A stretch of 64,000 nt of DNA from JAAYED01 sp040772225 (GTDB lineage Bacteria; Chloroflexota; Anaerolineae; UBA1429): assembly GCA_040772225.1 (NCBI GenBank), contig JAXGYO010000002.1, positions 1,178,001 to 1,242,000 of the forward strand, given 5' to 3'. A program made the position numbers and the translations under genes. Positions 10,101-17,396 of this stretch are shown piece after piece. The stretch's first letter is position 1, and the number at the start of each line of letters is the position of its first letter. Below the pieces are notes generated by a model that did not search any database, had not been told where the DNA came from, and was given only the letters and a program-made list of their open reading frames with translations.

Positions 10101-11303
10101 CATCAGTCCCCAGGCGCACCACACCGCCAGGCCGAGCGGGAGCCCCAGTCCCCAGCACACCATATTCTCGAGCATATAGAACACAGGAGCGCGATCGGCC
10201 CACTGGTGGCTCGGAGGATAGTCGACCTCGCCTGAAGTAATCTTGCGAATATTGACCATGTCATCGAGCCAGCGCTGGTTCAGTTTGAGCCCGAGTAGGC
10301 CCGGCCCCTCAAAGGCTTGTGGCATGGTCAACCGGAAAGCCCAAAAGGCGATGAACATTATCACGGCCATGAGCGCAACTACACGGAGCCAGCGGAACGT
10401 GAGATCATCCAGTCGCCGGACGCGCTCCGGCGGATCGCCACCGTCCACCCTTAACGCGAGTCGCCAGCGGCCCAGCCGCATCGTTCGCTCCGCTCCTTCA
10501 GCAGGCGAACCGCTGCTTCGAGCTTTGTGTTGTGACACGTCCGTCGGCAGGTTCTGACGCCGCGTAAAGACACGTACCAGCAAAGCAAGACCGATCACCA
10601 GACCAAAGGTCGCGATGCTCACCTTGGACGCAAGAGCAAGGCCAAAGGACACGCCAAGGCCCGCGATGCTCCACCGGCCCTCGCCCTGCGCTACACGCAC
10701 GGCAAAGTAGAGCGCCAGAGTCACGAGAAAAGTGGTCGTCGAATCGACGGTAAAATAGTGGGACTGCTGAATGTTCAGCACGCTGAGCGAAAGCAGCAGC
10801 GCTCCCAGGAGACCTACGCGCTCGTCGTATAGCCTCTTTCCCAGTGCAAACACGACCAGCACGGCCATGAGGTCCAGCACGCCGGACATGGCGCGTCCGG
10901 CCAGGTACACACCCGAATACCCTGTGTAGCCCGTCAGTTGCCCGAGGGACTTGGCCAGCACCACTGGCAGCAGCCCGTAGACATACGATCCCTGACCTCT
11001 GTTGTAGGGATTCAGCGGGTTAACTGATGTGTCCAGATATTCGCTCAGCGACGATGGCCAGGTGAGGGCGTTTTCAACCATCGTCAAGAAGCGTTCGTCA
11101 GGGTGCAGGTGCTGACCGTCGTCCCAGTCCAGACCGGTAAAGCGCAGCGTGGCGCCCAGTACCAGGATCGCCGCCAGGCCAAGTACTACCGCGAGTTGCG
11201 GCCAATGTCGGCGCGCGTTGACACTCTGTGGTGCGTCGCCTTGTGGTTCTTTCCGGAGCACGTTTGCGGGCACCACAGGCTCACATACGTTACCGGAGGT
11301 CAT
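4134..11303 (-). CDS. Giant membrane protein, 2389 aa: GT39-like domain fused to two DUF2298 (YYY) units
   Basis: One uninterrupted frame encodes three modules. Residues 1 to about 690 are GT39/PMT-like: a first helix near 37-53, then DDGQHLHPDERF at 61-72 with the acidic loop pair, and YDHP near 760, a motif shared with the 627-aa GT39-like protein upstream. The first YYY unit has EKPMDLAYL, FPPYDPW, INYYYFGW (near 863-870), EFPYFSFLYADLHAH and TGLPSVIGWDWHQKQ (near 1440). The second has EKMMEIAML, LPPYDPY, LNYYYYGLY (near 1763), EFPFFTFLFADLHPH and TGLPALLGAHQYEQ (near 2290). Each unit is 700-850 residues, about the size of the free-standing YYY protein that follows with an ATGA overlap. 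The role is inferred as transfer of sugars from polyprenyl-phosphate carriers outside the membrane. I cannot exclude an assembly error, but the frame is intact and the module boundaries are clean. Confidence 0.85.
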   Translation of the reverse strand: MTSGNVCEPVVPANVLRKEPQGDAPQSVNARRHWPQLAVVLGLAAILVLGATLRFTGLDWDDGQHLHPDERFLTMVENALTWPSSLSEYLDTSVNPLNPYNRGQGSYVYGLLPVVLAKSLGQLTGYTGYSGVYLAGRAMSGVLDLMAVLVVFALGKRLYDERVGLLGALLLSLSVLNIQQSHYFTVDSTTTFLVTLALYFAVRVAQGEGRWSIAGLGVSFGLALASKVSIATFGLVIGLALLVRVFTRRQNLPTDVSQHKARSSGSPAEGAERTMRLGRWRLALRVDGGDPPERVRRLDDLTFRWLRVVALMAVIMFIAFWAFRLTMPQAFEGPGLLGLKLNQRWLDDMVNIRKITSGEVDYPPSHQWADRAPVFYMLENMVCWGLGLPLGLAVWCAWGLMLWQLVRHGKLVHLLPWVWMTFTFLFQSVQFVKTVRYLLPIYPTMALIAGYGLIWLWDRAASSGRRLALALAGATLAVVIIGTALWALAFTSIYTRPITRIEASRWMYENIPAGSSVTFEVWDDPLPLNIEGKIGDQVFRTIRTEPYLEDIPEKRTMLYDWIEQADYIVLSSNRLYGSIPRLPTRYPMTTRYYEALFSGELGFELVATFTSRPQLFGIEIVDDDADESFTVYDHPKVSIFRKRADFDMEAVHALFDAYDLERIVRIRPTQVTSAPNQLLLDAEALRTQRQGGTWSEIFSRDSVANRVPALFWWLCLALLGIVAWPLTFPALKRMPDGGFTLAKILGILVFGYLNWLVASTGVCRFDRGTLILMLMLLSAAAAGAAWLQRRTLGGFICTHWRALLVQEALFTGAFIVMLLIRQGNPDLWHPAMGGEKPMDLAYLNAIIKSTTFPPYDPWFSGGYINYYYFGWVPIAALIKMTGILPTIGYNLALASLFSFVFAGSVAVATHLIPAMEGDESRWVTRRLRWGIGAGLLVAVAGNLGEVELLWQGLADAGRRLTDTALLGELGEVLHGVYALITGQQMLLFRPEWWYWNASRIMAHGEINEFPYFSFLYADLHAHVMGMPLFVLAIGLAALIATGRAPRTGGHARRITDATIERALELLLLGLTLGASWCANAWDLPTGVALAVVALAISARNSGDRWGRYTIASLATQTLLLVALTRLMYQPFHAHYGTAYTSIELWHGNRTTLGDLLLIYLPYLFVLVTFLFATGGPVLARTPWWRSLRLGLARQRRFARAWSLRRVLVRYPTLLYPLVWLGLALGMMFILVLFMLGEPVSAVLTMLLALAAAGLFGGQRTARGRTPAQRYVLVLTIAGLALALGIEWVVLKGDIGRMNTVFKFSLQIWILWGIASAVALSYLFDRQQVKSRAATRGWWRGILVLLAIGMFSYPVLATPGKVRDRVSESAPHGLDGMAYMDTAVYHDNGQTLTLAHDAAAIRWLQDNIVGSPVIVEANTPLYRWGGRISINTGLPSVIGWDWHQKQQRAALSTIVVDWRLADLNAIYTSPSISETLSLLDRYQVGLIYVGELERAYYPADALAKFDAMLGETLDRVYSAGPVTIYRVLGSGVRLVSPDSSTSSSSALSDWLARQWIPSRVAAQAPGQMDDLEPPDGNQDLLLSVPVETLPVVSARGWNTFAAGSAALAALCWWGVLQLIGLAAWPLAARLAPHWPDRGYAIAKGLGLILTGYLAWLGASLRWLQNTPGTAWGALLVVAVVACVVFRLRRGESPGQSPIPWRQVLYSELVFSGAFLAFVLVRLLNPDLWQPWFGGEKMMEIAMLNAVSRSAYLPPYDPYFAGGTLNYYYYGLYLVSLLGKLTGLPPEISFNLAVPTFFALTVAHAFVLGSSVLGTGRLRVWQGVCAAALVALVGNLSAAWQYLGQLLAAGCPGQTTGFFRGVECILKGLGVVGRPGGPRLAFDYWYAGTRIIPFTINEFPFFTFLFADLHPHLMALPFGLLVLVLCGLFIQSRQNARTRLVQLAIALVLTLGMLGVTNTWDLPVYLLIASATLIYVGYRRSALRGAMLGLGLALGLGLAAVLAYAPFYASFRAQNLRLERVLPGDRTTVTPFIEIWGLFLWLLAGGLGWQIGSLRLWRSRSWLAWLSGPLLGLGGLAGIGAVLTAASGRGEIWPVLVLLLVSAAAMLVSQRKHAERWFSWLLIAAALGVLLGVEWIYLADFLRDSDWRRMNTVFKFSLQAWVLLGVSLGAMLPVLWQSRRRRRGLYGSLWHAGLVVLLAGALIYPLAAVPARVQERFSSGSPARNTLDGTAYMEYAVYDPPGGTSSVAMSYDRQALSWMWEHIEGNPVIAEAPVDFYRAGGLRIASYTGLPALLGAHQYEQRPASQVAPRQADAERLFATEDPDTALEIIQRQGVRLVYVGPLERALYTPAALDKFDTLVEQEILERIYRNEQVDLYRYNGAFLRVEEGHS

Positions 11304-11309
11304 GGGCGC

Positions 11310-13313
11310 TTACCTCTCACCGTAAAAAGCCTTGAACGCAAGACTGCCATCCTTCCAACGATGCTCAAGGACGATCTGATTCCCAAAGCTGCGCTCGAGT
11401 AATTCGAGTGCTTCCTCCGCATCGGGATGAAGAATCACCAGTACCCGGCCAGCTTCTCCATCCAGGGGCGGCTTACCTGGCTCCAGGATCATCAGTTCAT
11501 TCGCCCATTCGCGCGGGGTGCGCCTGAACTGGGCGCGCACTGCGTTACCATCATACCAATGTGCTGCGCTCAGTATGTATGCCTCTCCGTCGTCGGCAAA
11601 ATCGTCGATGGTACGCGCCATCTCCAGTGAGATAGACTGGTTCTGAAGCGGCTGCGCCATGGCATAGCGCTCAAAGTAGAGCGGGTACACACTGAGAATT
11701 TCCATGGCCAGGCCGGCGCCCAGGATGCTCGCTACAACAATTGTGAGTTTGCGCCCAGAATTGTGCCTGGCAGGGTTGCCTGAACCTCTCAACCACGCTC
11801 GGACCAGCCATGCTCCGGCAGCGCGCAGCCCGAGCGCCGAAATAACCATCGCAAAGGGCAGCGCACCGATGCTCCGCACAGCGCTGGGCACCTCGTCTGG
11901 AAAGGCCAGTGCCAGCGTAGATGGCAACATCGTGCCCGCGAACGAGAGCCATAGCAGCCAGAATTCGCGTGCCGGCCGCCGGAGGACAGAGTATACCGCA
12001 CCAAAGGCGAAAAGGATCGCTGTCACATATCCAAGCTGCCTGTGCCGGGGCACGTTGCTGACATACACCGAATCACCCTCATAGTGGAACATGGCCGCTG
12101 CTTTGCCAGCGTTGCCCAGCCAGGTCGATGCCGGTGAATCTGTCAGCGCAGATTCCATAGAGGTCACCCGCGTAGCTGCGCGGTACACGTAACGCTGTGG
12201 GTCCTCGAGTACATAGCTCAGCAGAGGGAGTGCGGCCAGTAACCCGACGATCGCCCATAGCACAACCTGACGCCACTGGATCGCCAACCGCCAGCGACGA
12301 GACAAGAGACGGGCCAGCACCAGAGCGAGTCCCAGCATAGGCGGGACGACCATGAACGCGTTATAGCTTTGCAGTCCCAGCCCGGTGAACAGGGCGCTGA
12401 GCACATAATGAATTTCCTTGCCTGTTTTCAGCCCGCGGACAAGGAATAACAGGCTCAGGCTGACCAGAAGCGGCATCAGCACGGCACGGTAACCGACTCG
12501 GCTGAGTATGATGTGCCAGTGGCTAAAGGACAGCAAGAATGCCGCCAGCGCCCCTGTCCAGGGGTCGAACATCTCACGGCCCAGCCGATACACGACTGGA
12601 ATCGTCAGTATACCGATGAGCGCGGCCGCCACTTTGATGCTCGTGTGGCTCAGACCAGCAACAGCGGCAACCGGGGCAGCGAGGTAAAAGAACAGCCCCT
12701 CCCGGCCGGGATGGGACTCGAAAAAGATGGGAAACTCACCGCCCAGAATCTGGGCAATGTTGGCGTGGATAAGAGGCAGGTCGCAGCCCATCTCCAGAGG
12801 AAGTGTGTGTATGCGATGTAACCGAAAGAAGCTGCCCATGAGGATGGAAAAGAGCACCACGAGACCAGGTAGAGATAGCTGAGCCTTGACGGGGAAGCGC
12901 GGAAGATTCAGGCGGAAATCCGACGGCAGGTGAGCAAACAACACACAGAACAGGGAGCCAGCCCAGAGAATCACGCCGTGCAGGGTATAGCGGTTGCCAG
13001 CAAAGCCCATGAGAGATACCAGGCCGATAAGCAGAGCGCCCGCAAGAGGCAGCCAGCGTACGGGCTGATACATCAATAGGGGCGCGGGCTCCTGCGGGCC
13101 ACGCCGCGGGGATGCAGAAACGCCAAAGAGCAGCGCCCCAAGGGCGAGCAACACCACCCCCCAGATCACGCTGGAACGGAGGTCGAGAAGTAACTGTCCG
13201 GCCGATCCCAGGGCGAGCGCCGCAAGCAGAAAGCCGACCGGCTTGTTCCCGGAAACCAGTGCGCCCTGGCTCTCTGGTGCTGCTGCCTCGGTTCGAGTCT
13301 CTACGGTCGCCAC
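11310..13313 (-). CDS. GT39/ArnT-like membrane glycosyltransferase, 667 aa
   Basis: A polytopic membrane protein with an N-terminal hydrophobic region and LEMGCDLPLIHANIAQ in the first large external loop. The Asp after MGC stands where PMT/ArnT enzymes carry their acidic loop residue. EFPIFFESHPGREGLFFYLA follows, matching the family region that precedes helix 2. A soluble C-terminal part ends the protein. I chose the GTG at 13311-13313, which has AGGGAGG five bases upstream; an ATG nine codons earlier has only a weak site. The gene ends six bases before the giant fusion begins, so they are very likely cotranscribed. It would move a sugar from a polyprenyl-phosphate donor to an unknown acceptor outside the cell. 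Confidence 0.78.
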   Translation of the reverse strand: MATVETRTEAAAPESQGALVSGNKPVGFLLAALALGSAGQLLLDLRSSVIWGVVLLALGALLFGVSASPRRGPQEPAPLLMYQPVRWLPLAGALLIGLVSLMGFAGNRYTLHGVILWAGSLFCVLFAHLPSDFRLNLPRFPVKAQLSLPGLVVLFSILMGSFFRLHRIHTLPLEMGCDLPLIHANIAQILGGEFPIFFESHPGREGLFFYLAAPVAAVAGLSHTSIKVAAALIGILTIPVVYRLGREMFDPWTGALAAFLLSFSHWHIILSRVGYRAVLMPLLVSLSLLFLVRGLKTGKEIHYVLSALFTGLGLQSYNAFMVVPPMLGLALVLARLLSRRWRLAIQWRQVVLWAIVGLLAALPLLSYVLEDPQRYVYRAATRVTSMESALTDSPASTWLGNAGKAAAMFHYEGDSVYVSNVPRHRQLGYVTAILFAFGAVYSVLRRPAREFWLLWLSFAGTMLPSTLALAFPDEVPSAVRSIGALPFAMVISALGLRAAGAWLVRAWLRGSGNPARHNSGRKLTIVVASILGAGLAMEILSVYPLYFERYAMAQPLQNQSISLEMARTIDDFADDGEAYILSAAHWYDGNAVRAQFRRTPREWANELMILEPGKPPLDGEAGRVLVILHPDAEEALELLERSFGNQIVLEHRWKDGSLAFKAFYGER

Positions 13314-13364
13314 TTGGCCTCCCTGGCGTCGATGGCGCATCGCGTCCGCTCAGAGGACGGTGAA

Positions 13365-14252
13365 CTAATGTTTGGTTGCCAGTACAGCCAGGTTGACAAA
13401 GGTGTCGACCCTGGCCATCCGTTTCTCATCCTCATTCAGGCGATCGATCTGGTGAAAGAGCGCCAGCGCCCAGTTCAATGGGTTCAGCGGGCTTCCCCTG
13501 TTGGCCTCCCCCTCAAAGCGATGGACCGAGCGCGATACCGCCGCTGGCAAAAGGCCTCTCTCAATAAGGCCTTTGCCAATCGTGTAGACGATGGTCTGCG
13601 TTCCAGGGAAGCAGTAGTGCGTCAGATAAGCCATGGATCCGACGGCAAAGCCCGCGTCGTTCAACACCTGCGCGAGACGATCAGTATCGTACAGGCGCTC
13701 GTGGTTTGCCCAGATACCGGCAAAGGGTCCTGTGCGTATGGGACGCCTGCGGATAGCCTCTGACAGGCGGTTGATGGGATCGTACCACCCGGAATAACGA
13801 TTGTAGGGGACTGTGATCGCCAGCTTGCCTCCCGGCTTGAGCACGCGGTGCACCTCGGCCAGTCCTGCTGCCTCATCAGCGAGATGCTCCAGCACCTCGG
13901 ACATCAGCACGCTGTCCACGCTCGCTGCCGCCAGCGGCAGACTGTAAATGTCTGCGTGCGCGACAAGGATGTCCGACTCCAGGTTGGCGCGGGCAAAGGC
14001 CAGCGCGCGGGTGTCCATGTCTACCCCGATGATCTGAACGCCGCGATAAAGCCGGCGTATGGTACGCGCATAGAAGCCCATCCCGGTGCCACAGTCGAGG
14101 ATGACCTGTCCGGGCTGCGGGTCGAGATACGATAGCATCGTGCGCACGCGGCGGCGGTAGGCAACGTCTGACTCGTTGCGGAGCAACCGGCTCAGGATGC
14201 GCTCTCGCTGGGCCATCTGCTCTTGCTGGTCTGTTGTCATCGGTTTTGCCAT
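13365..14252 (-). CDS. Class I SAM-dependent methyltransferase (type 11), 295 aa
   Basis: A soluble Rossmann-fold methyltransferase. Motif I is VILDCGTGMGFYA near residues 50-62, GVDMD near 75-79 ends strand 2, HADIYSLP near 97-104 marks the third strand, and SEVLEHL near 116-122 and VLKPGGKLAITVP near 136-148 are motifs II and III. The C-terminal part (from about 150) has NRLSEAIRR and WANHERLYD, seen in methyltransferases that act on sugars or lipids. It sits 51 bases upstream of a GT39 gene and downstream of a flippase-like gene, so a role in modifying a surface glycan or its lipid carrier is reasonable, but the substrate cannot be read from sequence. The start is ATG; the ribosome binding site is weak. 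Confidence 0.85.
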   Translation of the reverse strand: MAKPMTTDQQEQMAQRERILSRLLRNESDVAYRRRVRTMLSYLDPQPGQVILDCGTGMGFYARTIRRLYRGVQIIGVDMDTRALAFARANLESDILVAHADIYSLPLAAASVDSVLMSEVLEHLADEAAGLAEVHRVLKPGGKLAITVPYNRYSGWYDPINRLSEAIRRRPIRTGPFAGIWANHERLYDTDRLAQVLNDAGFAVGSMAYLTHYCFPGTQTIVYTIGKGLIERGLLPAAVSRSVHRFEGEANRGSPLNPLNWALALFHQIDRLNEDEKRMARVDTFVNLAVLATKH

Positions 14253-14368
14253 CTATATGTCCGCTATGGTTCTGAGATCATGTCAGAAACAGGCTCGCGG
14301 CGGCAGAGGATCGGGGACCGGGCGTGAGCCAAGACTGATGCAACAGCGTGCTCGGCTCGTAGCACGAC

Positions 14369-15391
14369 CTATAGCTCAGTCCCCTGGCTGCCGCTGTACA
14401 CAACGCTCTTGACGTGGGCGTAGGTTAGCCCTTGGGCGACCATGCCGACCAGGCCCAGCAGAATCAGAGTGAGGTTTGTAAACAGGTGCAAGCCCAGCAT
14501 ATAGGCAAAAGCCGCGCTCTGTTCCACCGAAAAGATGAGCAATCCCTGCACCCCGGCCCATTCAAAGACGCCCACCGCACCTGGAGATGACGGGACCATC
14601 ATGGAGAAGCCGGTGGCGCATAGCACCATGAGAGCGGCAGAAAAGGGCAAGGCACCCATATGGAATACCAGCATCATAATATAGTTGAGACCAGCGCTGA
14701 CCACCCAAAGGATCACTGTTGTGAGTATGATCGGGAGCACATAGCGCCATTCCAGCAACACACCAAATCCGTTAATTAGCTGCGTAAAGGCCGCTTTGAT
14801 GCCCGGCGTGCCCACTTTGGGGATGCGCCCTATGTAGGACCATGCCCAGTCAAGCCCGCGCTGCCCTTTGCGCGCGATGATGAGGAGCAGGGCAGTGCCT
14901 CCGATAGCGAGCGCACCGAATATGAGGCCTCCCTGGCGAATCCAGCCAGGTATCTCGAGGACGGGCAGCAAGCCCACGAGGATGATGATCATGGAGAGGA
15001 CGTCGAGGAGAGCGCCGATCAAGAGCGAGGACGCCGCCTGACCGTATCCTCCGGTCAACTGGCGACCGGCCAGGTAGCCGCGGACGAACTCTCCGGCCTT
15101 GGCCGGCAACGTGTTGTTAAAAAAGTAACTGATATTCATCAGGTGAAAGAGCGTCCCTACCGTGATGCCGGGATCGCGCCGCGTAAGATAGTGCCAGCGC
15201 AAACCCCGAAGCCAGCTAAGGAAGACAATCACCAGGAATGCCAGCACCAGATAGCCATACGCGGCTCCCTTGAATAACCGGGCAAATTCCGCCCAATCGA
15301 TGCCTTGGATGGAGAGGTACAGAAAGAGGAGACTCAGCAGAATCCCCAGGGCCACGCGTACCCTCTGACGGCTGATACTCTTACCGGTCAT
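14369..15391 (-). CDS. Flippase-like UPF0104/AglD-type membrane protein (lysylphosphatidylglycerol synthase TM-region family), 340 aa
   Basis: About eight hydrophobic helices cover the whole protein. Family signatures are SWLRGLRWHYL near residue 62, ISYFFNNTLPAKAGEFVRGY near 85-105 and the proline/serine-rich MVPSSPGAVGVFEW near 273. This family includes the TM region of MprF and archaeal AglD-like proteins, often encoded beside polyprenyl-phosphate glycosyltransferases. I chose the ATG at 15391 because AGGGGA stands just upstream. An in-frame ATG at 15466 would overlap the preceding stop (TAATG) and add 25 polar residues not expected in this family. It probably helps deliver lipid-linked sugars across the membrane for the adjacent GT39 enzymes; this is inference from context. 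Confidence 0.8.
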   Translation of the reverse strand: MTGKSISRQRVRVALGILLSLLFLYLSIQGIDWAEFARLFKGAAYGYLVLAFLVIVFLSWLRGLRWHYLTRRDPGITVGTLFHLMNISYFFNNTLPAKAGEFVRGYLAGRQLTGGYGQAASSLLIGALLDVLSMIIILVGLLPVLEIPGWIRQGGLIFGALAIGGTALLLIIARKGQRGLDWAWSYIGRIPKVGTPGIKAAFTQLINGFGVLLEWRYVLPIILTTVILWVVSAGLNYIMMLVFHMGALPFSAALMVLCATGFSMMVPSSPGAVGVFEWAGVQGLLIFSVEQSAAFAYMLGLHLFTNLTLILLGLVGMVAQGLTYAHVKSVVYSGSQGTEL

Positions 15392-15465
15392 AGATCCCCT
15401 GTCCCTTGAATCTGGATCCGCCCGATCACACACCATCCGGTCCACTGCCCAGTGGCTCGGAGTCA

Positions 15466-17349
15466 TTAGCCTGGCGATTCGGCTGTCAGCAGTGCCCTCA
15501 GCGCCTCCTCGGACAGGTCCGATGTGCGCTCAAAGACCAGCGGCATTGGGTGATCATACACGGAATAGCTTTCGTCCGCATGTCCCAGGACCAAATCGGT
15601 GGCCAGGCGCCCCTCGGCTGAGAGCAGTTCCGGCATAGGTAGCCCTGGCCGACTGAGCGTATCGTTGACTAGACGGTAGGGTCCCAGTTGAGGGTAGACC
15701 TGGGCAAAGTAGACCAGTTCAAAGCCCAGCTCTTCTGCAAAAAGACGGTGGTAGTACTGAGCCGTGATCGGATAGCGTTGTGACAGCGGCACAATGCTGC
15801 CATACAAACGGTTGCTGGCGATCACCACATAGTCTGCTGACTGCAGTGACTCGACAAGTTTCGTTAGCTTAGCCTCGTTGTCCGGATCGTAGGCAGGAAA
15901 CTCGATCACGGTAAAGTCATTCCAGCAATTGTGCTCACCAACGCCCTGAAGAATCGGCAGAGGTTGGTCCCAGTGCTCGATCATCAAGACACTGTTCTTC
16001 GGCGCCTGGCTGCAGATCCACTCGGTCACTTGCTCCCAGGGGTGGGTCGATGCGTAGATGTTGATAAAGGCGAGCACATAGAGCACCGATCCCGTCAGGG
16101 TGACGCCTGCAAGGATACGCCCCGCGTAGCGCCAGCGAGCTCGAAGATGGGTACCAAGACGGACAAACAGAGCAGCTGCCCAGAGGCAGAGCAGCGGAGT
16201 CACAGGCAGCATATACCTCAGGAACTTTGCGTGAAAAGACCCCACAATCCCAAAGTAAACCAGGAACCAGAGAACAGGGATGCCCTCCGCCAGCGCGGTC
16301 TTCCAGCGGCCCTTGTGCATGTGCATGACCACACGCCCCAGCGCGTACACCAAACCTATGAACCCCGCGACGCCCAGGAGAGGCCCAAGGGACCAGCGAA
16401 CCGTCTGGGCGATCTGGTACAAGTAGGGGATTGTGCCGGCATACTGGCGGGTATAGGGCAAGTCCCGGGTGCCCCGCACCATCATGCTCTCTGTCTGGAT
16501 ATCCCCAATAAAGGTGGACAGGTCGATGAGCGCATAGGGCTCCAGCAGCACAAAGACCAGGGCTGCGGCCCACCCGGCAACGATCAAGCCTCTGAGTGCC
16601 TCGCTGAACCATGCCACGTCAGGTGCTGGATCGCCCGAGTCATCAGGGTGAGAACCGATGATATGTGCGCCGATACAGGCGAGCCCTACGGGCGCTGCAA
16701 GAGCGAGAGCGCTGATCTTGATTGCGGCGGCCACACCGATCGCAGCACCCACGCCAAGGTAACGTGCGAACGATGGTGACTGTGCGAGACGCGTACTGAG
16801 CAGTAGCACAAGCATCACTGCCCAGGTAAGCAGGGTATCAACCGCATAGTAATGAGATAGCTGCACATGCAGCACGGAAAACGCCAACAGAGCGCCCCCG
16901 AAAAGTGCAGTGCGAACGCCGTACAGACGCCGCCCCAGCACATAGGCAATATAGATCGTCCCAACGTCTGCCAATGCGGAGACAACCCGTCCGATGACGT
17001 AGAATGAGCGCAGGCTCTCCATCGTCGGCCAAAGCTGTGCAGCAGCGCTCGATAGAATGCGGAGGAGGTATATCGGCAAAGAGCCATAAGAGAAAAAAGC
17101 GGGGTTCCAGGTGCTCGACGGCGATAGCAGAGCGGCCCAATCAGGGGGCCAGGGGAACGAGAGATCGGAAGTCACAAATAGCACCATGCGCTCATCTGGA
17201 TGGAAGAGGTATCCGTGGTCCCAGGTCAGGCCATAGAGTCGGACGCCGAGCGCTGTAAAAAGGATAGAGGCGAGCACCAAGAGCTCGCCACGCGAACGTC
17301 GCGGCTGCATGCGGCCTGCGAGTATGCGTTCACTGTCCAGTTGAGACAT
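15466..17349 (-). CDS. GT39/ArnT-like membrane glycosyltransferase, 627 aa
   Basis: A polytopic membrane protein with a first helix near residues 22-40 and then LTWDHGYLFHPDERMVLFV, the acidic external-loop motif of GT39-like proteins in Chloroflexi. AVDTLLTW follows in the next loops. The C-terminal soluble part contains ESYSVYDHPMPLVFER, closely matching a segment at the end of the GT39 part of the 2389-aa fusion, so these two are paralogues. The stop overlaps an in-frame ATG of the next gene (TAATG). The gene begins 47 bases after lepA ends and is the first gene of the glycosylation run, reading leftwards. I see no strong promoter in that short gap, so it may be read through from lepA. Confidence 0.8.
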   Translation of the reverse strand: MSQLDSERILAGRMQPRRSRGELLVLASILFTALGVRLYGLTWDHGYLFHPDERMVLFVTSDLSFPWPPDWAALLSPSSTWNPAFFSYGSLPIYLLRILSSAAAQLWPTMESLRSFYVIGRVVSALADVGTIYIAYVLGRRLYGVRTALFGGALLAFSVLHVQLSHYYAVDTLLTWAVMLVLLLSTRLAQSPSFARYLGVGAAIGVAAAIKISALALAAPVGLACIGAHIIGSHPDDSGDPAPDVAWFSEALRGLIVAGWAAALVFVLLEPYALIDLSTFIGDIQTESMMVRGTRDLPYTRQYAGTIPYLYQIAQTVRWSLGPLLGVAGFIGLVYALGRVVMHMHKGRWKTALAEGIPVLWFLVYFGIVGSFHAKFLRYMLPVTPLLCLWAAALFVRLGTHLRARWRYAGRILAGVTLTGSVLYVLAFINIYASTHPWEQVTEWICSQAPKNSVLMIEHWDQPLPILQGVGEHNCWNDFTVIEFPAYDPDNEAKLTKLVESLQSADYVVIASNRLYGSIVPLSQRYPITAQYYHRLFAEELGFELVYFAQVYPQLGPYRLVNDTLSRPGLPMPELLSAEGRLATDLVLGHADESYSVYDHPMPLVFERTSDLSEEALRALLTAESPG

Positions 17350-17396
17350 CTATGTCACCAGCCTGCAGTTGGGTAGCAGAGCTCGCCGGCCCTGGA

